Source: Caldilineae bacterium
GTDB lineage: Bacteria > Chloroflexota > Anaerolineae > J102
DNA length: 5,930 nt
Direction: 5' to 3'
Assembly: GCA_003694905.1 (NCBI GenBank)
Contig: RFJM01000527.1
Location: forward strand, 1-5,930
How positions within the stretch are numbered: the first letter of the stretch is position 1; each line of letters opens with the position of its first letter. The translations under genes and the position numbers were made by a program. This document shows, in pieces, positions 1 through 5,930 of the stretch. The notes beneath the pieces were generated by a model, which saw nothing but the letters and a program-made list of their open reading frames with translations, did no database searches and was not told the DNA's origin.

Positions 1-142
1 GACCGGATGCCGGAGCGCGACGTATCGCGGGCGGTGCGCTCTGAGCGGCCGGCCGTGCCGCAGCCACGGCCACTGCAGCCAGCAGGAGAACGATTGTGGC
101 AGATAGAAGGACTATCCAGAAGCGGTTGTGCCGAAAAAGCAT
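1..142 (-). CDS. Exported protein of unknown function, N-terminal fragment (47 codons visible)
   Basis: The reverse strand reads ATG at 142-140 and stays open to the left edge. The visible protein starts MLFRHNR, a short basic n-region. A hydrophobic stretch of about 20 residues follows (roughly residues 8-28: FWIVLLSATIV, then LLLAAVAVAA), and then an Ala/Pro-rich segment (ARPAAQSAPPA) with several arginines. This is the layout of a Sec signal peptide, with possible cleavage after one of the Ala-x-Ala positions near residues 26-30. An uncleaved membrane anchor is the alternative. The start is supported by GGGAGG six bases upstream. Nothing of the mature protein is visible, so function cannot be assigned. 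The gene diverges from the SNF2 gene, with 483 bases between the two start codons, so it is probably a separate transcription unit. Confidence 0.72.
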   Translation of the reverse strand, partial: MLFRHNRFWIVLLSATIVLLLAAVAVAAARPAAQSAPPAIRRAPASG

Positions 143-148
143 GACTAG

Positions 149-154
149 CCTCCC
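149..154 (-). promoter_or_regulatory. Shine-Dalgarno site of the divergent exported-protein gene
   Basis: On the reverse strand the bases read GGGAGG, six bases before the ATG at 142. This is a strong, well-spaced ribosome binding site. It is the main reason for accepting such a short edge fragment as a real gene start. Confidence 0.7.
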
Positions 155-190
155 AAGAAGCGTACGGCGGGGTTAGGTCGGCGCCCCAAG

Positions 191-219
191 AGAATATCCG
201 ATACCCTTGCAGGGGTCAA
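191..219 (-). promoter_or_regulatory. Candidate sigma70-type promoter for the exported-protein gene
   Basis: The reverse strand has TTGACC (219-214; 5 of 6 matches to TTGACA), a 17-base spacer, then TATTCT (196-191; 4 of 6 matches to TATAAT). Transcription would begin near 184, giving a leader of about 40 bases before the ATG at 142. The spacing is ideal and the position sensible, but the call rests on consensus matching alone. Confidence 0.45.
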
Positions 220-540
220 CCAGGGCATTCCTCATAGATAGACGAACGAAGTGTCCGGAGAGGTACTGCCTGCAAGGTCTTTTTCGGCCTGTTCGGTTTC
301 CGTTCCTCGAGACCGCGTCTTATCGTCGGGACTGTTTGTCGCCTTGCATCCAGCCCCCTTGGCTACCCCCCGACGGGAAGGGGGCGTTTGCTCTGCTATG
401 CGGTTCTCGGGCGGCAAGTGTGCGGCTGAATCGTGGATTCGCCCGTAGCGGCAGACTGAACCAGACAACCGCCATCGCCTTAGCGTACCAGGCGGAGAGA
501 GGCTGCCCCCATCTTGAAACGCACCGGTTCCTCGATCTCA
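220..540. other. Intergenic stretch with no supportable gene
   Basis: This region lies between the two divergent candidate promoters. Open frames exist on both strands, but their translations are rich in Cys, Arg and Pro, resemble no family I recognise, and have no good ribosome binding site. I see no tRNA-like T-loop, no rRNA and no regular repeat array. The only structures noted are the inverted repeat at 353-385 and a small hairpin, GAATC-GTG-GATTC, near 428-440. A small RNA or a regulator binding site cannot be excluded. Confidence 0.55.
353..385. repeat. Perfect 8-bp inverted repeat (possible hairpin)
   Basis: GCCCCCTT at 353-360 is exactly complementary to AAGGGGGC at 378-385, with a 17-base loop that contains a further CCC-GAC-GGG mini-stem. 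No run of T follows on either strand (GTTTGCTC on the + side), so it does not look like a finished intrinsic terminator. It could be an operator or an RNA structure, or chance in GC-rich DNA. Confidence 0.4.
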
Positions 541-542
541 CT

Positions 543-571
543 TTGCACGACGTCCTCTGCTGCGCGATAAT
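543..571 (+). promoter_or_regulatory. Candidate sigma70-type promoter of the SNF2 / AddB-like operon
   Basis: TTGCAC (543-548; only the TTG matches the -35 consensus), a 17-base spacer, then GATAAT (566-571; 5 of 6 matches to TATAAT). Transcription would start near 578, giving a leader of about 48 bases to the ATG at 626. If this is right, the in-frame GTG at 581 would lie almost at the 5' end of the message, which favours the downstream ATG. Confidence 0.42.
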
Positions 572-611
572 GCGGCCTGTGTGACCGCCCGGTCCGTTCT
601 CGCACGACATA

Positions 612-616
612 AAGGA
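612..616 (+). promoter_or_regulatory. Shine-Dalgarno site that fixes the SNF2 start at 626
   Basis: AAGGA at 612-616 lies nine bases before the ATG at 626. The alternative GTG at 581, in the same frame, has no comparable purine-rich site before it. This decides the start. Confidence 0.65.
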
Positions 617-625
617 AGCAGAGGC

Positions 626-3502
626 ATGAGCGACTATAACCCTGAGCAGGTGCAAATCGAACGGCGACGTAAGCGCGCCGAAGAGGAGATCACACGCGTC
701 GTCAACAAGGGACGCCACGCGGTCTACAGCACCTTTGAGGTTACATCCGTTTCGGGCCGTTCCTATCAGGTCCGGATTCGTTCGCTCAGCGAGCGGCTCA
801 ACTGGTGTACGTGCCCCGACTATCAAACCAACTTGCTGGGGACATGCAAGCACATCGAGGGGACATTGCTGTATCTACGCAAGGCACTGGGGGAGGAGGC
901 CTGGAAGCGCTACGCGGCCGAAGCGCCGCCGGTCACCCAGATCTATCTCCACCACGCCGAACGTACTACGGTGCGAGTCTCGTTGCCCTTGCCCGGCAGT
1001 CGCAGGCTGCGCGAGCTGCTCCGGCGCTATTTCGATGCCGAGGGCATTCTCGTCGGATCCCCCGTGCAGCTCTTGCCGGTGCTGTTCAGAGAAGTGGAGG
1101 AGCTGCATCCGCGTGTCCGGCAGCGTCTGTCCATTGCCCGCGAAGTGCATCAGTACCTGGAGCAGCTTCGGGATCTCGAGGCGATTCAGCGGCAGAAGGC
1201 CTGGTTCCTGGAGGAGGTGGCCGCGGGCCGGCGTTCCTTCGATGTCATCTCAACGCGGCTGTATGCCTACCAGCAAGAGGGCGCCATGCACCTGGCCTTT
1301 GGGCGCCGCGCCATGCTGGCGGACGATATGGGCCTTGGCAAGACGGTGCAGGCCATCGCCGCAGCCAGCCTGCTCCACCAGCTGCGCGATATCCAGCGGG
1401 TGGTGGTGGTCTGTCCGGCTTCGCTAAAACACCAGTGGGCGCGCGAGATCCGGCGCTTTACCACCTTCCCCGTCCAGGTGATTCAGGGGAATCTCATGGC
1501 ACGGCGCCAACTCTATCGCCAGCCCGCCTTTTTCAGCATCATCAACTACGAATTGGTGCGGCGGGACATCGCCGAGCTCCAGCGCATGAAGCCGGATCTG
1601 GTGATCCTGGACGAGGCGCAGCGAATCAAGAACTGGCGCACGAAGACCGCCGACGCGGTCAAGCAGCTGCGCAGTCCCTACGCCTTTGTGCTCACCGGTA
1701 CGCCCCTGGAGAACCGTTTGGATGAGCTGTACAGCGTTTTCCAATTCCTGGATCCACGAGTGTTGGGTCCGCTGTGGCGCTTCAATCAGGAGTTTTTCCA
1801 GCTGGAACGGAGGCGCAGCGGCACCTTCAAGGTCGTAGGTTACAAGAATCTGGACCGCCTGCGCGAACGCATAGCCCCCTATGTGCTGCGCCGCACGCGC
1901 GAGGAGGTGCTATCGGACCTGCCCGCGCGCACGGACAACAATTTCTTCGTGGAGATGACGCGCGAGCAATGGGTGGCGTACGAGGAGTTCCGTGCCACGG
2001 TGGCGCGGCTCCTGGCCATGATGCGGCGCCGTCCCCTCACGCCCAAGGAGCGGCAGATCATGCTGGGCGCTCTGGTCAAGATGCGCCTGATCTGCAATGC
2101 CCTGGCGCTTCACGATCCCGAACTGCCGCCCAAGGACCGCGAGCGTACGTCTCCCAAGCTGCGAGAACTGTCCCACATCCTGGAGGATGAGGTTGCGTCC
2201 AACGGGCACAAGGCCATCATCTTCAGCCAGTGGGCGCGCATGCTGGATCTCACGGAACCGGTCCTGCAACGCCTGGGTATCGGAGCCGTGAAGCTCACCG
2301 GCGATGTACCCAGCTCACGGCGGGGTGCGCTGCTGGAGCGTTTCTTCGATGACCCGGACTGCCGTGTCTTCCTTTCCACCGACGCCGGCGGTGTGGGGCT
2401 GAACCTCCAGGCCGCCAGTCTGGTCATCAATCTCGATCTGCCCTGGAACCCGGCCGTATTGGAACAGCGCATCGCCCGCGCCCATCGCCATGGCCAGCCG
2501 CAGTCGGTACAGGTGATCAATCTGATCGCCCAGGACACCATTGAGGAGCGCATACTGGATACGCTGGCCCGCAAACGCTCGGTATTTCAGGGCGTGTTCG
2601 GCGAGGCCGAGGGACCCAGCGAAATCCATTTCGAGGACACAGGCCAGGAACTGATCCGCCAACTGGACGAGTTGCTGGGCGCACCGGCCGAAGTGAAGCC
2701 GGTACTGGAACTGGCCCCCGCGGCCGAGGCGGAGGAAGCGCCGGAAGTGGTGACGCCGCCGAGACCCACCTTGCGCGGCTTTGCGGACTTGCTGGTCGGC
2801 CGCCTGCCCGGCCGGGTGCTGCTGGTTCGCAAGGCGCCCCAACTGCCGGGGGTGGCCGGAGATGGGGCCAGAGGCGTGTTGGTGGTTGTGGATCGGGAAC
2901 CGGCGAGCCTGCGCGGCCAGGTGGAAAGCCTCCTCGCCGAACATTTCGCTCCGCTGGGCGAGATCCCACCCTTGCACCTGATGGACGGCGAGAGTTATCG
3001 GGCTCTGGAGGCATTGCTGGCACCGGTACTGAAGAAAGCCGAGCCCGAACAGGAAGCCTACCGCGCACCGGCGCTGCCCGCGGCGGAAGCCGTCGATGAA
3101 CGAGCGGAACGCGCGGCCCGAGCGCAGCAGGGCTTCCAGCAGGCAAGACGGCGTCTCAAGCTGGCGCAGGTCGTGTTAGAGGGCGGTTTCCCGGAGGAGG
3201 TGCTACGGCCGCTGCGGCAGGCCCTCGGTTGGGCTCTTACGGCTCATTTGGCCCTTGTGCTGGACCGGGAACCCGGCGAAACCCTGCCTTCTCCCCGGCT
3301 TGTCCAGGCTGAACTGGTGGAGGGAGGTCGTATCCCCGTGGACCTGGCGGCGCGGCTCTCGCAGGTGCGGGAGCTCACGGCCCCGCCGGAAGACGAAGAC
3401 GAGGCACCGCCGCCTTCCTTGCAGGCCGCGGAGGGATTCATCAAGGCCGTGCAGGAGTGCATCGACCTGGGCGAGCAGCTCGCTGTAGAACTGACGCTGT
3501 GA
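626..3502 (+). CDS. SWIM zinc-finger SNF2/SWI2-family DNA-dependent ATPase
   Basis: This is a 958-residue cytoplasmic ATPase of the SNF2 branch of superfamily 2, expected to translocate on double-stranded DNA and remodel or displace bound proteins. Residues 61-76 form a SWIM zinc finger (C61, C63, C74, H76; CxCx10CxH), a likely nucleic-acid or protein contact. The ATPase core runs from about 213 to 670. It has Walker A GLGKT (236-240), Walker B DEAQ (329-332), motif III LTGTP (356-360), motif V around 583-598 and motif VI QRIARAHRHGQ (614-624) with arginines at 618 and 621. All key motifs are intact, so it should hydrolyse ATP. An acidic/Pro linker begins near 693. It is followed by an alpha/beta segment (about 716-805) and a helical C-terminus (about 828-955) resembling nucleotidyltransferase-like and HEPN folds. 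An in-frame GTG at 581 would add 15 residues, but the AAGGA before 626 favours this ATG. The stop overlaps the next gene's ATG. The ATPase call is firm; the biological role (repair, transcription recycling or defence) is inferred. Confidence 0.96.
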   Translation: MSDYNPEQVQIERRRKRAEEEITRVVNKGRHAVYSTFEVTSVSGRSYQVRIRSLSERLNWCTCPDYQTNLLGTCKHIEGTLLYLRKALGEEAWKRYAAEAPPVTQIYLHHAERTTVRVSLPLPGSRRLRELLRRYFDAEGILVGSPVQLLPVLFREVEELHPRVRQRLSIAREVHQYLEQLRDLEAIQRQKAWFLEEVAAGRRSFDVISTRLYAYQQEGAMHLAFGRRAMLADDMGLGKTVQAIAAASLLHQLRDIQRVVVVCPASLKHQWAREIRRFTTFPVQVIQGNLMARRQLYRQPAFFSIINYELVRRDIAELQRMKPDLVILDEAQRIKNWRTKTADAVKQLRSPYAFVLTGTPLENRLDELYSVFQFLDPRVLGPLWRFNQEFFQLERRRSGTFKVVGYKNLDRLRERIAPYVLRRTREEVLSDLPARTDNNFFVEMTREQWVAYEEFRATVARLLAMMRRRPLTPKERQIMLGALVKMRLICNALALHDPELPPKDRERTSPKLRELSHILEDEVASNGHKAIIFSQWARMLDLTEPVLQRLGIGAVKLTGDVPSSRRGALLERFFDDPDCRVFLSTDAGGVGLNLQAASLVINLDLPWNPAVLEQRIARAHRHGQPQSVQVINLIAQDTIEERILDTLARKRSVFQGVFGEAEGPSEIHFEDTGQELIRQLDELLGAPAEVKPVLELAPAAEAEEAPEVVTPPRPTLRGFADLLVGRLPGRVLLVRKAPQLPGVAGDGARGVLVVVDREPASLRGQVESLLAEHFAPLGEIPPLHLMDGESYRALEALLAPVLKKAEPEQEAYRAPALPAAEAVDERAERAARAQQGFQQARRRLKLAQVVLEGGFPEEVLRPLRQALGWALTAHLALVLDREPGETLPSPRLVQAELVEGGRIPVDLAARLSQVRELTAPPEDEDEAPPPSLQAAEGFIKAVQECIDLGEQLAVELTL
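3107..3487 (+). other. HEPN-like helical C-terminal domain of the SNF2 protein (fold guess)
   Basis: Residues about 828-955 of the SNF2 protein are mostly helical: an Ala/Arg/Gln-rich first helix, then a Gly-Gly-Phe-Pro turn, then a helix rich in Leu and Ala containing ALGWALTAHLALVL. A charged segment and the sequence LAARLSQVRELTAPPEDED follow, with a final amphipathic helix. This order resembles HEPN domains, where a short R-x4-6-H motif forms the ribonuclease site. Here R915 has no histidine at that spacing, only an acidic/proline loop, so any HEPN domain would be catalytically dead and act as a binding or dimerisation module. A generic helical bundle is the alternative. Confidence 0.4.
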
Positions 3503-5930
3503 TGCGACTCTATCTTGCCCCGGCCGGCCAAGGCAAGACCGCCTTTCTGCTCGACAAGATCATCGAGCTGCGCCGGCAGGACTTGCTGGCACCGGCCTGG
3601 GTGATCGTCCCCAATCAGATGCAGGCGTCGGCCTTTAGGCGGCGTCTGGCCGAGGCCGGCGGCGCTCTGGCCGTGGAGGTGACTACCTTCTACCGGCTCT
3701 ATGCCCGGATCCTGGCGGCGGCCGGCCTGCCAAAACCGAGGCTACACGATCCGGTGCAGCACCGGCTGTTGCGGGCGGTGGTAGATACCCTCAGCGACGA
3801 AGGGCAGCTCCAGTACTACGCGCCGCTGCGCGACAAGCCCGGGTTCTTGCGACGGCTGCGCGATGTGATTCTGGAACTCAAACAGGCTCGCGTGGAGCCG
3901 GAGGACCTGCATCAGGCCCTGGCGCAGGAAGAACCGGCACTGCACGAGTTGGCGGCCATCTACTCGCGCTACCAAGCCTGGTTGCATGAGCTGGACTGGG
4001 CCGATGCCGAGGGTCTCGGCTGGCTGGCCGCGCAGGCCTTGGAGCGAGATCCGCACCTGGTGGGGGACGTACGGCTGCTGGCGGTGGATGGCTTCGACGA
4101 GTTCAATCCCACCCAGGTGGCCGTCTTGCGGCTGCTTGCGCAGCGGGTGCCCGCTACGGTGATTACGCTCACAGGGGAGCTGCCGGACGACTCCGCCGCG
4201 CTCATGCCGCCGGACCACGACGGCCGTGATGCGTATCGCCGCTTTCGGCGGGCCGCGCAGGAATTGGCGAGACACTGTCCCGAACTGGAGATACACAGCC
4301 TGCCGCGGCCGCACACTCCGACACCGGGTATCCTCCGCCATCTGGAGCGCTCGCTCTTTGTCCGCACCCACGCTCCATCACCCGAATCCGTCTCCTCGCC
4401 CCTCCCGCTCATTCTGGTCGAAGCGCGCAACCGCCATGATGAAGTGCGCGTCGCCCTCCGCTGGCTGAAGCACCTGATCGTCGAGGAGCGCGTGCAGCCA
4501 TCCGATTGTGCCGTCCTGGCCCGCGAACTTGCTCCCTACCGGCCGTACCTGAGCGAGGTCGCTTCCGAATACGGCCTGCCCCTACATCTGGCCGGCGGCG
4601 AGGAACTGCTGGACAATCCGTGCGTCGCCGCGCTCCTCACCCTGGCCGAGCTGCCCATCCTCGACTGGCCCCAGCGCGAAGTGCTGGAATCCTGGCGCAG
4701 CCCCTATTTCGACTGGACCCATCTCCTGACCGGCCAGGACTGCTTCGACACCATCGAACAGGCAGCACAGCGGCTGGCCGAGATGGTGCGGGCTTCCCGC
4801 GTCATGGCCGGCCTCGACCAGTGGCAGGAGGCCTTCCGCCGGCGTGTGGCCATCCAGGCCCTGGACGAGATAGAAGAGGAGGACCGCAGCCTGCGTCAGG
4901 GCCCTATCGGCCGCGAGGCCGAGGCCTTGCAGATCATCTTCGACGCCTTCGTGCGGCGTCTGACCCCGCGTGAGCACGCGCCGCTGGAAGAGCATGTAGC
5001 CTGGCTCGAAGACCTCATCGGTCCCGACCCGGTTCTGCAACCCGAGGCGCGCACAGCTCCGACGACCGACCCGGTTACGCATCTGGGCGTGGTGGCCCGC
5101 GCCCGCGAGAGCCAGGATACTGCAGAGCGGGACATCTCCGCTTTGCAGACGCTCAAGGACCTGCTGCGGGGACTGCTCCTGGCGGACGTTGTCAGCCGCT
5201 CGCTCACCCACGCCTCCGCGGATGCGGATGTTCCCTATCAGCGCTTTTTTGACGAACTGCGCGGTGCCGCCGAGGCCACCACCTACCGGATCCCGCCGCC
5301 CGAAGGAGGCGGCATCCCGGCGCTCTCCGTGCTTCAGGCCCGCGGCATCTCCTTCCGCGCGGTTGCCCTGCTCGGCCTGTCCGAGGGTGAGTTCCCACGT
5401 CGCGAGCAAGAAGACCCGGTGCTCACCGAATCGGCTCGCAATTCTTTGCGAGCGCGCGGCCTGCCTCTGACCTCCCGCCTGCGGGGCGACGAGATCACTC
5501 TCTTCTACGAAGCAGTGACGCGCGCTCGCCACTACCTGCTGCTGACCCGGCCGGCGCTCACCGACGATGGGCAACCCTGGCTTGCCTCGCCCTACTGGAA
5601 TGAGGTGACGCGCGTCTGCGGTGTGACCCCGAGCCCGGCCGACCAGATGTTCCCTCCTGCATCCCCTGCCGAGTACCTGGCGATGGTTCGCAACCCGCCC
5701 GAAGATGGCGAGTACGCGGCGGTCTGGGACCACGTCCGGCACACGGCCCGAGTCTTGCGCGCCCGTCTCGAGCAAGAGGCGGCCGGCGCTTACGAGGGCG
5801 ATCTCTCCGCCATCACCTCGTGCCTGCAGCAACACTACCGGCCCACCTATGTCTGGAGCAGTAGCAGCTTGGAAACGTATGCAGCCTGCCCTTTTCAGTT
5901 CTTCGTGAGCAGGGCCCTCGGACTGGAGGC
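3502..5930 (+). CDS. AddB/RexB-like helicase-nuclease subunit (PD-(D/E)XK family), 3' end beyond window
   Basis: The frame is open from the ATG at 3502 to the right edge, giving 809 residues. The visible part resembles AddB/RexB, the subunit that pairs with AddA to process double-strand ends for recombination. Walker A is APAGQGKT (residues 6-13, K12). A motif II-like stretch DGFDEFNPTQ begins at D196. A further strand-helix unit starts near 301, and LAGGEELLDNP (363-373) matches the region before the 2B-like insertion. LLGLSEGEFPRR (623-634) is motif V-like, and LFYEAVTRAR (667-676) is motif VI. Near the edge, SSSSLETYAACPFQFF places C796 where AddB has the first cysteine of its 4Fe-4S cluster. 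The other three cysteines and the nuclease residues would lie outside the window. The ATG shares its A with the SNF2 stop (TGATG) and no Shine-Dalgarno site precedes it, so it is probably translated by coupling. A stand-alone PD-(D/E)XK protein without AddA is the alternative. Confidence 0.88.
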   Translation, partial: MRLYLAPAGQGKTAFLLDKIIELRRQDLLAPAWVIVPNQMQASAFRRRLAEAGGALAVEVTTFYRLYARILAAAGLPKPRLHDPVQHRLLRAVVDTLSDEGQLQYYAPLRDKPGFLRRLRDVILELKQARVEPEDLHQALAQEEPALHELAAIYSRYQAWLHELDWADAEGLGWLAAQALERDPHLVGDVRLLAVDGFDEFNPTQVAVLRLLAQRVPATVITLTGELPDDSAALMPPDHDGRDAYRRFRRAAQELARHCPELEIHSLPRPHTPTPGILRHLERSLFVRTHAPSPESVSSPLPLILVEARNRHDEVRVALRWLKHLIVEERVQPSDCAVLARELAPYRPYLSEVASEYGLPLHLAGGEELLDNPCVAALLTLAELPILDWPQREVLESWRSPYFDWTHLLTGQDCFDTIEQAAQRLAEMVRASRVMAGLDQWQEAFRRRVAIQALDEIEEEDRSLRQGPIGREAEALQIIFDAFVRRLTPREHAPLEEHVAWLEDLIGPDPVLQPEARTAPTTDPVTHLGVVARARESQDTAERDISALQTLKDLLRGLLLADVVSRSLTHASADADVPYQRFFDELRGAAEATTYRIPPPEGGGIPALSVLQARGISFRAVALLGLSEGEFPRREQEDPVLTESARNSLRARGLPLTSRLRGDEITLFYEAVTRARHYLLLTRPALTDDGQPWLASPYWNEVTRVCGVTPSPADQMFPPASPAEYLAMVRNPPEDGEYAAVWDHVRHTARVLRARLEQEAAGAYEGDLSAITSCLQQHYRPTYVWSSSSLETYAACPFQFFVSRALGLE

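Noticed and set aside
353..395. Intrinsic terminator at the intergenic inverted repeat
   Set aside because: There is no T tract after the stem on either strand and no gene ends nearby.
207..584. Plus-strand open frame of 125 codons beginning with TTG in the intergenic gap
   Set aside because: Rare start, no Shine-Dalgarno site, Cys/Arg/Pro-rich translation without recognisable domains, and it runs through the candidate promoter of the SNF2 gene.
581..625. GTG at 581 as the start of the SNF2 protein (15 extra residues)
   Set aside because: No ribosome binding site precedes it, it lies at the predicted transcription start, and the added residues look non-conserved; the ATG at 626 has AAGGA nine bases upstream.
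320..853. Minus-strand open frame of 177 codons
   Set aside because: It overlaps the start of the SNF2 gene, including the SWIM codons, in antisense; its product resembles nothing and its composition is typical of a shadow frame in GC-rich DNA.
2315..3146. Overlapping minus-strand frames of 209-220 codons
   Set aside because: They are antisense to the SNF2 motor and its extension; Pro/Arg- or Gln/His-rich composition marks them as shadows.
4582..5835. Long minus-strand open frame of 417 codons
   Set aside because: It lies wholly antisense to the AddB-like gene, whose motifs are clear. Long antisense frames are common in high-GC genes, and the translation shows no family features.
1..5930. 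CRISPR array, tRNA, rRNA or insertion sequence
   Set aside because: I saw no regularly spaced repeats, no tRNA T-loop signature in the intergenic gap, no transposase-like frame and no terminal inverted repeats.

Overview
The window is GC-rich bacterial DNA. Shine-Dalgarno sites, sigma70-like promoters and a one-base start/stop overlap all point to Bacteria. It holds two large genes on the + strand and the first 47 codons of a gene running the other way off the left edge. The taxonomic guess is weak: an AddB-type nuclease/helicase next to a SWIM-type SNF2 protein, in this codon style, reminds me of Chloroflexota (Anaerolineae-like) genomes, but nothing here proves it.

Layout. Bases 1-142 (minus) encode the start of an exported protein with a clear signal peptide; a Shine-Dalgarno site and a candidate promoter lie at 149-219. 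Bases 220-540 hold no gene I can support, only a perfect 8-bp inverted repeat (353-385). A candidate promoter at 543-571 and a Shine-Dalgarno site at 612-616 lead into a 958-residue protein (626-3502). It has an N-terminal SWIM zinc finger, a complete SNF2/SWI2 ATPase and a C-terminal extension of about 270 residues. Its stop codon shares one base with the ATG of the next gene (3502 to beyond the window edge), of which 809 residues are visible. That gene encodes an AddB/RexB-like helicase-nuclease subunit; the window ends just after the first cysteine of the presumed iron-sulfur/PD-(D/E)XK nuclease domain.

How the genes may work together. The SNF2 protein and the AddB-like protein appear to be co-transcribed and translationally coupled, which suggests a joint role in DNA-end processing, repair or recombination. 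An AddA-like partner would be expected further downstream. The most interesting feature is the C-terminal extension of the SNF2 protein. It looks like a nucleotidyltransferase-like alpha/beta segment followed by a HEPN-like helical bundle, both apparently without their catalytic motifs. This is a fold guess from reading the sequence, not a demonstrated homology.
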